Assembly (NCBI GenBank): GCA_964470515.1
Contig: CAYYDD010000001.1
Span: forward strand, 1-64,000
Length of the DNA: 64,000 bases
Direction: 5' to 3'
Source: RGIG3009 sp964470515
GTDB lineage: Bacteria > Bacillota > Clostridia > Oscillospirales > Acutalibacteraceae
In this document: piece by piece, positions 7,370-15,069 of the stretch
Position numbering within the stretch: the first letter of the stretch is position 1
How the letters are laid out: the number at the start of each line of letters is the position of its first letter
The notes under the pieces: generated by a model
Told to the model about the DNA's origin: nothing
Seen by the model: only the letters and a program-made list of their open reading frames with translations
Databases searched by the model: none
Position numbers and translations under genes: made by a program

Positions 7370-8034
7370 ATACCGTGTGGAGTGTGATCGGGTATATCCT
7401 GCTGTCATTACTGGGCTTGCTACTGTTTTTGCTGATCGTGCCTGTGTTTGCCCGACTGCAATATCGTGAGGAGCTGACAGTGCGTGTACGGGTGTTCGGC
7501 ATTCCCGCGTATCGATATTCCTCTGCGAAGAAGTCGGCTGAGCTGAAAAGAAAAGCGGACAAGCCCGCCGACAAACCGAAAAAAGAAAAAAATCCGTTGC
7601 TGGACGATCTGGCCAAACGGCTGAAGACGGAGAGCGTCGGTGCTGCGGTGGAGGAGCTTCGCGCACTGGCGCGTATCGTCGGTGGTGCGGCGCGGCGGGT
7701 GTTTAAGGCTGTCACGGTGGACGGGTTGCAGTTGCGGCTCGTTATCGCCTCGGAGGACGCGTCGGCTACCGCACAGAACGTCGGCCGGGTGTGTGCGGTG
7801 CTATACCCGTCGCTGACGGCGATCCAATCGGTGATCCGCATCCGCCGTCGGGAGGTGACGGTGACTCCCGATTATCTGGCGGAGCAGGGGAGCGTGACGG
7901 CAGATGTGTTGCTACACGTCGTTCCGATCCGTTTGGTATGGGCCGCGCTGTGTGCGCTGGTATCGTATATGATCTTGCAATCTCGAAAGTCAGCTTTGGT
8001 TAAGACAAGGGAGGAACTTGAGAATGGAAAATAA
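7366..8034 (+). CDS. DUF2953 membrane protein
   Basis: 222 aa with a GTG start that overlaps the scpB stop (GTGA). One N-terminal membrane helix (residues about 5-27) leads to a long soluble part and a second hydrophobic segment near 190-210. The RLQYREELTVRVRVFGIPAYRY stretch after the helix and the later DGLQLRLVIASEDASATAQNVGRVCAVLYP fit DUF2953, a family usually found just before ytfJ/gerW in spore-formers. In that setting it is thought to be sporulation related, with no known activity. The Lys-rich stretch at about 55-75 is probably a linker. Confidence 0.75.
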   Translation: MNTVWSVIGYILLSLLGLLLFLLIVPVFARLQYREELTVRVRVFGIPAYRYSSAKKSAELKRKADKPADKPKKEKNPLLDDLAKRLKTESVGAAVEELRALARIVGGAARRVFKAVTVDGLQLRLVIASEDASATAQNVGRVCAVLYPSLTAIQSVIRIRRREVTVTPDYLAEQGSVTADVLLHVVPIRLVWAALCALVSYMILQSRKSALVKTREELENGK

Positions 8035-8398
8035 GGTACAGGATCTGATGGGCGTTTCTATTGATAAGATCCGCGAAATGGTGGACGTGAGCACGGTGAT
8101 CGGTGACCCGATGACACTGGCGGACGGTACGACGCTGATTCCCGTGTCGCGTGTGTCCTACGGTTTTGCTACCGGAGGTTCGGATCTGCCCACCAAGGGA
8201 ACGCAGGAGCTGTTCGGCGGTGGCGGCGGCGCGGGTATCAACATCATTCCGATCGCGTTTCTGGTCGTGTCCGACGGTAATGTGCGCGTGCTGCCGCTGG
8301 TGGCGTCGCCGGACAGCTTCAATCAGGTCGTGAATATGGTGCCTGACGTGGTGAATAAGATCGGCGATCTGTTCTCCAAGGATAAGGATAAGAAATAA
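8024..8398 (+). CDS. gerW: Spore protein GerW/YtfJ family
   Basis: 124 aa from the ATG at 8024, preceded by GGGAGG and overlapping the DUF2953 gene by 11 bases. The pattern is GVSIDKIREMVDVSTVIGDPMTLADGTTLIPVSRVSYGFATGG, a Gly-rich loop (GGGGGAG), then GINIIPIAFLVVSDGNVRVLPL and a basic tail. In Bacillus the family member YtfJ (GerW) is made in the forespore under sigma-F control and matters for germination. The DUF2953-gerW-dacF order is common in endospore-formers and supports the call. Confidence 0.92.
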   Translation: MENKVQDLMGVSIDKIREMVDVSTVIGDPMTLADGTTLIPVSRVSYGFATGGSDLPTKGTQELFGGGGGAGINIIPIAFLVVSDGNVRVLPLVASPDSFNQVVNMVPDVVNKIGDLFSKDKDKK

Positions 8399-8437
8399 TC
8401 ACGGCGCGTCGCGCATACTCTCGTAGAGAACGGGGGG

Positions 8438-9580
8438 ATGGTGATGCGAAAAGGAATTGCGCTGCTGTTGACGGCGGCACTGCTGATTTGTGCGTTGTCG
8501 CTGTCGGTCGCGGCGGCGGAAAAGCCGGGGTCGTTATCGTCGTTGTCGGCGGTGCTGTATGAGCCGTCGTCGGGGCGGGTGCTGTATGAAAAGGACGCGG
8601 ATACCAAGCGTCCGATGGCCAGCACCACTAAGCTGATGACGGCACTGGTCGCCGCAGAAGCGTTGGATGCCGCAGAGACGGTGACCGTGCCGGAGACGGC
8701 CGTGATGGTGGAAGGCTCGACGATGGGGCTACGCGGCGGCGATACGCTGACCGTGCGCGATCTGTTGACGGGGCTGCTGCTGTCGTCGGGTAACGATGCG
8801 GCCAATGCGCTGGCACTGCTGACGAGCGGATCGCTGCCGGCATTTGCCGTGCGGATGAACAGCAAAGCGGCAGAGCTTGGGATGTCGCGCTCGGTGTTTG
8901 TGACCCCATCCGGTCTGGATGAGGGTGAACACGGCGCGACTGCACGGGATATGGCGCTGCTTGGTGCCGCGGTGCTGAAGCAGCCGTTACTGGCTGAGTT
9001 GTGCGCGACAAAGCAGACGACGGTACACTTAAACGGCAGTGCTGTGACGCTCAGCAATCACAACCGCTTGCTGTGGCTGTACGATGACGCGGTGGGGCTG
9101 AAGACCGGTTTTACCAAAAAATCGGGCAAGTGTCTGGTGTCGGCGGCCACGCGCGACGGCGTGACGCTGGTGGCGGTTACCTTTAACGGCGGCGATTACT
9201 GGAACGATCACATAGCGCTGTATGAATACGGGTTTTCGCAGACGGAGTCAGTGACGTTGCCGCTGTCCGCGTTGCCGGAGGCCGCCGTTGTCGGCGGTAC
9301 GGCGGATGCTGTGCCGCTGTGTGCGCAGGCTCCTGAGCCGGTCGTGTTGCTGCGCGGCGAGCGGGATGCTGTGGTGACTGAATGGGAGCTGCCGCGATTT
9401 GTGTGGGCTCCTGTGCAGGCGGGGGATACCGTCGGGACATTGCGGTATCGGCTGAACGGTCGTGTGCTGGCGGAGGTGCCGCTGACGGCGGGAGAGTCGG
9501 TCGCTGAGCGTGAGATGCTGACCTTTGGTGAAAAATGGAGGCGGCAGCTGGTGCTGCTGCTGGATGCAATAGTAGAGTGA
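8438..9580 (+). CDS. dacF: D-alanyl-D-alanine carboxypeptidase (DacF-like, S11)
   Basis: 380 aa. A signal peptide (residues 1-27, ending SVAAAE) sends it across the membrane. The penicillin-binding motifs are all visible: SxxK at S62-K65 (STTK), SGN at 117-119 and KTG at 222-224. It trims the terminal D-Ala from peptidoglycan stem peptides. A C-terminal beta-rich PBP5-like domain follows, with a hydrophobic or amphipathic end for membrane attachment. The position after gerW matches the sporulation carboxypeptidase DacF. ATG at 8438 or 8444 is possible because the G-rich ribosome site at 8432-8437 serves either; the longer form is listed. Confidence 0.9.
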   Translation: MVMRKGIALLLTAALLICALSLSVAAAEKPGSLSSLSAVLYEPSSGRVLYEKDADTKRPMASTTKLMTALVAAEALDAAETVTVPETAVMVEGSTMGLRGGDTLTVRDLLTGLLLSSGNDAANALALLTSGSLPAFAVRMNSKAAELGMSRSVFVTPSGLDEGEHGATARDMALLGAAVLKQPLLAELCATKQTTVHLNGSAVTLSNHNRLLWLYDDAVGLKTGFTKKSGKCLVSAATRDGVTLVAVTFNGGDYWNDHIALYEYGFSQTESVTLPLSALPEAAVVGGTADAVPLCAQAPEPVVLLRGERDAVVTEWELPRFVWAPVQAGDTVGTLRYRLNGRVLAEVPLTAGESVAEREMLTFGEKWRRQLVLLLDAIVE

Positions 9581-9589
9581 GGAACAACA

Positions 9590-10375
9590 ATGGCATTGGT
9601 GCGTTTACAAAAGGTGCTGGCCGATCGGGGCGTAGCGTCCCGTCGGAAAGCGGAGGAGTTGATCGAAAGCGGTGCGGTGCGTGTTAACGGCCGCCCGGTG
9701 AAGCTGGGCGACAAGGCGGACGACCGCCGTGATATCATTACGGTGCACGGCAAGCGGATCGCCGCGGCGGAAGCCCCCGTGTATCTGATGTTGCACAAGC
9801 CGCGTGGCTACGTTACCACGATGAGCGATGAAAGGGGCCGCAAATGCGTGGCCGATCTGGTGGAGGACGTCGGCGTGCGGGTGTATCCCGTCGGGCGACT
9901 GGATCGTGATTCCGAGGGCCTTTTGCTGATGACGAACGACGGCGATTTTTCCAATGCGATGATGCATCCCTCGGCGCACGTGCCGAAACGGTACCGCGTG
10001 ACGCTGCGCTCCGAGGTGACGGATGAGGATGTCCGTCGACTGCAGGAGGGTGTGATGCTGGATGGCCGCCGTACCCTGCCGGCCGAGGTGCTGATCGTTT
10101 CCAAGGAGGGCGGCGAGATCAAGGGTATCCCCCCGCGCGTGGTGATGGAGATCACTATTTACGAGGGGCGCAACCGCCAGATCCGCCGTATGTGTGAGCT
10201 GTTGGGGTTGGAGGTCATCCGTTTGAAGCGGGTGGCGTTCGGAGATATCAAGCTGGGTATGCTGGCTCCGGGCAAGTGGCGGAATCTGGAGCCGCGGGAG
10301 GTACGTACGTTGGTGCAGGCATCCAAGGTGGAGAAGAAGATCGCCGCAGAGTACATTAAAAAAGGACGTCGATGA
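9590..10375 (+). CDS. rluB: 23S rRNA pseudouridine synthase (RsuA/RluB family)
   Basis: 261 aa. An N-terminal S4 RNA-binding domain (residues 1-60, RLQKVLADRGVASRRKAEELI) is followed by the pseudouridine synthase domain. GRLDRDSEGLLLMTNDG carries the catalytic aspartate, D105. GRNRQIRRMCELLG is the other family block, near the C-terminus. It probably converts one uridine of 23S rRNA helix 89 to pseudouridine, as in B. subtilis RluB. Its neighbour downstream starts one base after its stop. Confidence 0.92.
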   Translation: MALVRLQKVLADRGVASRRKAEELIESGAVRVNGRPVKLGDKADDRRDIITVHGKRIAAAEAPVYLMLHKPRGYVTTMSDERGRKCVADLVEDVGVRVYPVGRLDRDSEGLLLMTNDGDFSNAMMHPSAHVPKRYRVTLRSEVTDEDVRRLQEGVMLDGRRTLPAEVLIVSKEGGEIKGIPPRVVMEITIYEGRNRQIRRMCELLGLEVIRLKRVAFGDIKLGMLAPGKWRNLEPREVRTLVQASKVEKKIAAEYIKKGRR

Positions 10376-10376
10376 T

Positions 10377-10742
10377 ATGTTTTCGATCTTACCGGCCGAT
10401 GAACAAAAAACGGCGCTGCTGTCACAGCGTGAGGGGCTGACGCTGCCGCTTGCCGCTTTGGTGCTGACAGTAGGGGATGAGGAGCGGGGCTACGTGCTGT
10501 TCCGCGTGCAGCGTGACATTGCCGAGCTGGTATGCCTGCGCTCGCAGGATGCCGAGCTGGAGGAATGGCTGGTGCGCGCGGCGTTGAACGCTGCCGCCAA
10601 CCGTAACGCGATCACGGCGGTATGCCGCCAGCCTGCGCTGTTCCCGCTGCTTCAGGGGCTTGGCTTCACTGCAAGCGGCGACGGATACGAGGTGTTTATC
10701 CCCGGATTTTTCACGCGCCCGTGCCACGGTGGCGGAAAGTAA
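10377..10742 (+). CDS. Uncharacterised small protein after rluB
   Basis: 121 aa, soluble, unrecognised. The pattern is a short strand-turn-strand (YVLFRVQRDIAELVCLRSQ), then an amphipathic helix (EEWLVRAALNAAANRNAITAVC) and PLLQGLGFTASGDGYEVFIPGFF. This recalls the second half of a GNAT acetyltransferase fold, where a long helix is followed by GF and a final strand, but there is no clear acetyl-CoA loop (Q/RxxGxG/A). AAGGA precedes the ATG by about eight bases. The gene is last in the run that begins at 5.3 kb, and the following stretch holds a new promoter. Confidence 0.6.
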   Translation: MFSILPADEQKTALLSQREGLTLPLAALVLTVGDEERGYVLFRVQRDIAELVCLRSQDAELEEWLVRAALNAAANRNAITAVCRQPALFPLLQGLGFTASGDGYEVFIPGFFTRPCHGGGK

Positions 10743-10773
10743 AAGGAAATAGACAAATTATCCGATTTTTATT

Positions 10774-10813
10774 GCGCAGGGTACTTGTTTTTTTGAGTGC
10801 CCTGCGCTATAAT
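10774..10813 (+). promoter_or_regulatory. Promoter of the biotin cassette with overlapping inverted repeat
   Basis: TTGTTT (10785-10790), 17 bases, TATAAT (10808-10813). An 11-bp inverted repeat (GCGCAGGGTAC at 10774-10784 and its complement at 10797-10807, one G-U) brackets the -35 and ends exactly at the -10. It may be an operator or a terminator for the upstream run, because a T run lies in its loop. Confidence 0.75.
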
Positions 10814-10876
10814 ATTATTAACTATTATAATGGCGTAGGATGGCTTTCGATCCTTACCGTTTGGAGGTTACAAGCA

Positions 10877-12145
10877 ATGAGCAAGCAAGCGTCCGAGGCG
10901 CGTGGGCGTCTGGAACAATTTTTCGATACGGGCACCTTCGTGGAGATTGACCGCCTGATGCGTGACGGTGAGAACGATGTCGCTGTTGTGTGCGGCTACG
11001 GCTTGGTGAACGATGCGCCGGTGTATGCCTTTGCGCAGGACAAGTCTGTCTGCAACGGTGCCGTCGGCAAAGCGCAGGCCGCGAAGATCAAAAACGTCTA
11101 TCATCTGGCTGCCCAGAACGGCGCGCCGGTCGTGGGTGTGTTCGACAGCGACGGTGCTCACCTGTCCGAGGGCCTCGACGCGATGGATGCTATCGCCGAG
11201 ATCATAGCGGAGGCTAACGATCTGTCCGGTGTTGTGCCGCAGATCGCGGTCGTGGCCGACTCCTGCGTGGGCTCGTCCGCGCTGATCGCCGCCGCTGCCG
11301 ACGTGGTCATCGCGGTGGAGAATGCGGATTATTATTTGAATACCCGCGATGAGAATGCCAAGGCCGATGTGACCGCCGCGGATGTCGCCGAGGCACTGGC
11401 GAAGGCTCGTCAGATGTTGGGCTATCTGCCGGCTAACAACCTGTCTGCAGCTCCCGTGTATGAGGTGCAGGAGTCGGCGTCGGCCACCTGCGCGTCGTCG
11501 AAGGAGGTTGCCGCCTACATTGCGGACGCAGAGTCGCTGTTCCCGCTGTATAAGGACGAGGTCGCGGCACTGGCCCGTGTGAACGGTGCGGTGTGCGGTA
11601 TCGTCACGTTGGCGGGTGAAACCGTTTCCTGCTGTGCTGCCGCCCGTGCCGCTCGCTTCGTGCGTTTCTGTGACAGCTTCTCGCTACCGGTGCTGACGGT
11701 GGTGGATGCCGAGGGCTTCGAGTGCCTGAAGGGTGCCGCCCGCGTATGCCAGGCGTACACTGAGGCGACTACCGCCAAGGTCACACTGCTGACGGGTAAG
11801 GCCTACGGTTCAGTGTATATCGCCGTGGCAGGCAAGGCCGCCGGTGCCGACGCGGTGCTGGCTTGGGGGGATGCCTCCGTGTCGCCTCTAAAGCCGGAAA
11901 CCGCTATCCACATTCTGTGGAAGGACCGTTTGGCCGAGATGAAGGTTCCCCAAACGGATCGCGCGGCACTCGCCGAAGAATACCGTATCTCCTGCTGCAA
12001 TGCGCAGATGGCCGCAGAGCAGGGTGCTGTTACCGATGTGATCGCTCCCGAGCAGACCCGTGCTACGGTTTCCGCCTTCTTCGATATGCTGGCCGGTAAG
12101 CGCGTCAGCAAGCTGCCGAAGAAGCACGCTAACATTCGTCTGTAA
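10877..12145 (+). CDS. Divergent acyl-CoA carboxyltransferase subunit (AccD/MmdA/12S family)
   Basis: 422 aa from the ATG at 10877, with GGAGG ten bases upstream; typical relatives are about 510 aa. The two crotonase-like halves are clear: ARGRLEQFFDTGTFVEID and YGLVNDAPVYAFAQDKSVCNGAVG in the first, and GKAYGSVYIAVAGKAAGADAVLAW in the second. Several motifs have drifted. The usual FAQDFTVLGGSLG becomes FAQDKSVCNGAVG, DSGGAR becomes DSDGAH (residues 90-95), GPCAGGA becomes SCVGSSA (129-135) and KAYGGAY becomes KAYGSVY. These glycines normally shape the oxyanion holes and biotin site, so activity or substrate may differ. With the biotin carrier and the pyruvate-type subunit downstream it resembles the 12S-1.3S-5S transcarboxylase arrangement. 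Confidence 0.8.
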   Translation: MSKQASEARGRLEQFFDTGTFVEIDRLMRDGENDVAVVCGYGLVNDAPVYAFAQDKSVCNGAVGKAQAAKIKNVYHLAAQNGAPVVGVFDSDGAHLSEGLDAMDAIAEIIAEANDLSGVVPQIAVVADSCVGSSALIAAAADVVIAVENADYYLNTRDENAKADVTAADVAEALAKARQMLGYLPANNLSAAPVYEVQESASATCASSKEVAAYIADAESLFPLYKDEVAALARVNGAVCGIVTLAGETVSCCAAARAARFVRFCDSFSLPVLTVVDAEGFECLKGAARVCQAYTEATTAKVTLLTGKAYGSVYIAVAGKAAGADAVLAWGDASVSPLKPETAIHILWKDRLAEMKVPQTDRAALAEEYRISCCNAQMAAEQGAVTDVIAPEQTRATVSAFFDMLAGKRVSKLPKKHANIRL

Positions 12146-12180
12146 TGCACTTGAAATAGAAAAGAAAGGTTGATTGGATT

Positions 12181-12603
12181 ATGAAAAGATTCAATATTAC
12201 CGTGAACGGTAAAGCATATGATGTTCAGGTTGAGGAAATCGGCAGTGCTGCAGCTCCTGTGGCTGCTCCCGCCGTTGCTCCTGCCGTCCCGGTTGCCACT
12301 CCCGCCGCTCCGGCCGCTGCGCCGGCTGAGTCTGCTCCCGCAGCTCCTGCCGCCGCTCCCGCAGCTCCTGCCGCCGCTCCCGCGGCGGGTGCCGAGGTCG
12401 TCAGTGCACCGATGCCGGGTACCATCGTCAACGTGATGGTGTCCGCCGGTCAGTCGGTCAAGTCCGGCGAAGTACTGCTGGTGTTGGAAGCGATGAAGAT
12501 GGAAAATGAGATCATGGCTCCCCGTGACGGCGTTGTGGCGGGCGTGCACGTGAACAAGGGCGAAAGCGTGGATTCCGGCAAGGCACTGGTTTCGTTGCAG
12601 TAA
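12181..12603 (+). CDS. Biotin carboxyl carrier protein
   Basis: 140 aa. A short N-terminal segment (MKRFNITVNGKAYDVQVEEI, residues 1-20) leads to an Ala/Pro linker of about 50 residues and a biotinyl domain from about 71. EAMKMEN at 103-109 places the biotinylated lysine at K106. Such carriers swing carboxybiotin between active sites and serve oxaloacetate, methylmalonyl-CoA or glutaconyl-CoA decarboxylases or transcarboxylase. AAAGG and a nine-base gap precede the ATG. It sits between the two carboxyltransferase genes, so it is probably shared by both. The linker DNA holds a 21-bp tandem repeat. Confidence 0.93.
   Translation: MKRFNITVNGKAYDVQVEEIGSAAAPVAAPAVAPAVPVATPAAPAAAPAESAPAAPAAAPAAPAAAPAAGAEVVSAPMPGTIVNVMVSAGQSVKSGEVLLVLEAMKMENEIMAPRDGVVAGVHVNKGESVDSGKALVSLQ
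12334..12383 (+). repeat. 21-bp tandem repeat in the carrier linker
   Basis: A 21-base unit beginning GCTCCCGCAGCTCC is present at 12334-12354 and 12355-12375 with no change, followed by a partial third copy. It codes for APAAPAA, so slippage would alter linker length in steps of seven residues without a frameshift. Confidence 0.85.
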
Positions 12604-12635
12604 GGCTGTCACGCTAAACGAAAGGATTGATTGGA

Positions 12636-14036
12636 TTGGCAAAGGTCGGAATTACCGAAACTATCCTGCGTGACGCGCACCAGTCGCTGATCGCTACCCG
12701 TATGACCACGGAGGAAATGCTGCCCGCTCTGGAAATGCTGGATGATGTCGGTTATCATTCGCTGGAGTGCTGGGGCGGCGCTACATTTGACTCTTGTCTG
12801 CGCTTCTTGGGCGAGGATCCGTGGGAGCGTCTGCGTACGCTGCGTCGGCATATGCCCAAGACCAAGTTGCAGATGCTGTTCCGCGGTCAGAATATGCTGG
12901 GCTATCGCCACTACGCCGATGATGTGGTGGAATACTTCGTGCAGAAGTCGGTGGCCAACGGTATCGACGTTATCCGTATTTTTGACGCGTTGAACGATAT
13001 CCGCAATCTGGAGACCTCCATCAAGGCGGCGAAGAAGGAAAAAGGCGCACATGTACAGGTTGCGGTGTCCTACACCACCGGTCCCGTGTACGATACGGCG
13101 TATTACGTTAACTATGTCAAGAAGCTGGAGGAGGCGGGTGCCGATTCCATTTGCCTGAAGGATATGGCGGGTCTGTTGGTGCCGTACACCACGTATGACC
13201 TGGTCAAGGAGATCAAAAAGGCCGTTTCCATCCCGGTGCAGCTGCACTCGCACTTTACCGCAGGTATCGCGGATATGGTGCTGATGAAGGGTATCGAAGC
13301 GGGTGCCGATGTGATCGACACCGCGCTGTCGCCGTTGGGTATGGGTACGTCCCATCCCGCGACCGAGGCGATGGTTGCCGCGCTGGCGGGCACTGAGTAC
13401 GATACCGGTCTGGATCTTGTGAAGCTGACGGAGATTGCCAAGTATTTCCACACGTTGCGTGAAAAGTATATGGCCAGCGGTCAGCTCAACCCGAAAATGC
13501 TGGAAGTGGATACCAAGGCCCTCATCTATCAGGTGCCCGGCGGTATGCTGTCCAACCTCGTCAGCCAGCTTAAGCAGGCCGGTCGTGAGGATCAGCTGGA
13601 GGAAGTGCTGCTGGAGGTGCCGCGTGTCCGTGCGGATGCCGGTTACCCGCCGCTGGTCACGCCTTCCTCGCAGATCGTCGGTACGCAGGCTGTGTTCAAC
13701 ATCATCGGCGGTGAGCGTTACAAGATGGTCACCAAAGAATTCAAGGGCTTGGTGCGCGGTGAATACGGTGCCTCGCCGGTGGCGATCGATCCGGAGTTTG
13801 TGAAGAAGATCATCGGCGACGAAGCACCCATTACCTGCCGCCCGGCGGATCTGCTCGAGCCCGAGCTGGATAAGCTACGCGAGGAAATGAAAGAATGGTA
13901 CGAGCAGGAGGAGGACGTGCTGACCTATGCCCAGTTTGGTCAGGTCGCCGTCAAGTTCTTCCAGAAGCGCCGTAATGAGAAATATGGTATTGACGGGAAG
14001 CACCTCAACGAAGAGGCGCAAGTGCATCCCGTGTAA
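12636..14036 (+). CDS. oadA: Oxaloacetate decarboxylase alpha / pyruvate carboxylase B-type carboxyltransferase
   Basis: 466 aa from a TTG at 12636 (MAKVGITETILRD), chosen because AAAGGA sits nine bases upstream and this is the usual family N-terminus; an earlier TTG at 12627 touches the ribosome site. A TIM-barrel carboxyltransferase (residues about 1-275) carries D13 of LRDAHQSL, CWGGATFDSCLRFLGEDPWERL, the lysine of LKDMAGLL and the LHSHFT metal histidines. The conserved C-terminal PYC_OADA region follows. It lacks the fused biotin domain of K. pneumoniae OadA, so the separate carrier must supply biotin. It would take a carboxyl from oxaloacetate, or give one to pyruvate. The 5S subunit of transcarboxylase is the same family. 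Confidence 0.92.
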   Translation: MAKVGITETILRDAHQSLIATRMTTEEMLPALEMLDDVGYHSLECWGGATFDSCLRFLGEDPWERLRTLRRHMPKTKLQMLFRGQNMLGYRHYADDVVEYFVQKSVANGIDVIRIFDALNDIRNLETSIKAAKKEKGAHVQVAVSYTTGPVYDTAYYVNYVKKLEEAGADSICLKDMAGLLVPYTTYDLVKEIKKAVSIPVQLHSHFTAGIADMVLMKGIEAGADVIDTALSPLGMGTSHPATEAMVAALAGTEYDTGLDLVKLTEIAKYFHTLREKYMASGQLNPKMLEVDTKALIYQVPGGMLSNLVSQLKQAGREDQLEEVLLEVPRVRADAGYPPLVTPSSQIVGTQAVFNIIGGERYKMVTKEFKGLVRGEYGASPVAIDPEFVKKIIGDEAPITCRPADLLEPELDKLREEMKEWYEQEEDVLTYAQFGQVAVKFFQKRRNEKYGIDGKHLNEEAQVHPV

Positions 14037-14048
14037 TTCAAGTCGCAT

Positions 14049-14072
14049 CCGAAAGCCTTTTTGGGCTTTCGG
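14049..14072 (+). terminator. Hairpin after the biotin cassette
   Basis: CCGAAAGCC (14049-14057), loop TTTTTG, GGCTTTCGG (14064-14072). The U run after it is broken, so termination may be partial. Confidence 0.6.
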
Positions 14073-14088
14073 TCGTCTTGCATTTGCA

Positions 14089-14162
14089 ACCACAACCGAC
14101 ACACTCGAGCCCGCCTAAAACGGCGGCTTTGGGGCACTTTGTGGCTTGTTATTATTGCAAGG
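14089..14162 (+). repeat. Left-end fragment of the MITE-like repeat
   Basis: This stretch closely matches the left end of the element at 16184-16452. Both have ACAAC(C/T)GAC(A/G)CACTC, then GCCTAAAACGGCGG, TTTGTGGCTTGTTAT and a GCAAGG ending. It stops just before the yicC ribosome site. No right end is present here. Confidence 0.75.
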
Positions 14163-14177
14163 TTATAAGGAGTAGTT

Positions 14178-15056
14178 ATGATACACAGTATGACCGGCTA
14201 TGGACGTCACCGGCAGGTGTTAGACGGCTGGGATGTCACGGTAGAACTCAAATCTGTAAACCATCGTTATTATGAATACAGCTCCCGTCTGCCGCGCACC
14301 TGCGGCTTTCTGGACGATAAACTGAAATCGTTTTTGCAGCAGAGCATTGCCCGCGGTAAGGTGGAGGTCTACGTTTCGCTGGATGCCGTGGAAACGGCTG
14401 ATAGTCACGTAGAGGTTAATCTGCCGCTGGCCGAGGCGTATCGTGATGCCCTGCGTGATACGGCGAAAACTCTGTCGGTGCGTGACGATTGCTCGGCAAT
14501 GGGTTTGGCACGGTTTCCGGACGTGCTCACCGTTCGCAAGAATGAAGCGGATGAGGAAGCCATCTGGAACGTTGTGCGGGAGACCGCCGCTGTTGCGCTG
14601 GAGAAGTTTATCGCGATGCGTGAGCTCGAGGGTGCGCGCCTGCGTGACGACGTGCTGTCCCGCCGTGCGTTCCTGCTGGAACGTGTGGCTGTGGTCGAGG
14701 AGCGTTCACCCCAGACGGTGCGTGAGCATATGGACAAGATCACGGAGCGTATGCGCGAGCTACTGGGCACCGTCACGGTGGATGAGCAGCGATTGCTGAC
14801 CGAAGCGGCGTTGTTTGCCGATAAGATTGCCACTGCGGAGGAAACGGTGCGTTTGCGTAGCCATCTCGATCAGCTTGGGCAGTTGGTTAACAGCAGTGAG
14901 CCGGTCGGTCGCAAGCTGGATTTCCTGGTGCAGGAGATTAACCGCGAGACCAACACCATCGGCTCCAAGGCGCAGGATCTGTATCTGGCGCAGACGGTCG
15001 TGGATATGAAAGCGGAGATCGAAAAGATCCGCGAGCAGATCCAGAACATCGAGTGA
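14178..15056 (+). CDS. yicC: YicC family endoribonuclease-like protein
   Basis: 292 aa. MIHSMTGYGR opens the protein, the unmistakable YicC start, followed by VELKSVNHRYYE and a coiled-coil middle. The C-terminal block QLGQLVNSSEPVGRKLDFLVQEINRETNTIGSKAQD is the DUF1732 signature. Studied YicC proteins in E. coli and B. subtilis act as endoribonucleases in RNA turnover. AAGGAG precedes the ATG. It leads the yicC-remA-gmk-rpoZ series, a standard Firmicutes order. Confidence 0.93.
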   Translation: MIHSMTGYGRHRQVLDGWDVTVELKSVNHRYYEYSSRLPRTCGFLDDKLKSFLQQSIARGKVEVYVSLDAVETADSHVEVNLPLAEAYRDALRDTAKTLSVRDDCSAMGLARFPDVLTVRKNEADEEAIWNVVRETAAVALEKFIAMRELEGARLRDDVLSRRAFLLERVAVVEERSPQTVREHMDKITERMRELLGTVTVDEQRLLTEAALFADKIATAEETVRLRSHLDQLGQLVNSSEPVGRKLDFLVQEINRETNTIGSKAQDLYLAQTVVDMKAEIEKIREQIQNIE

Positions 15057-15069
15057 CGGAGGGAGAACA

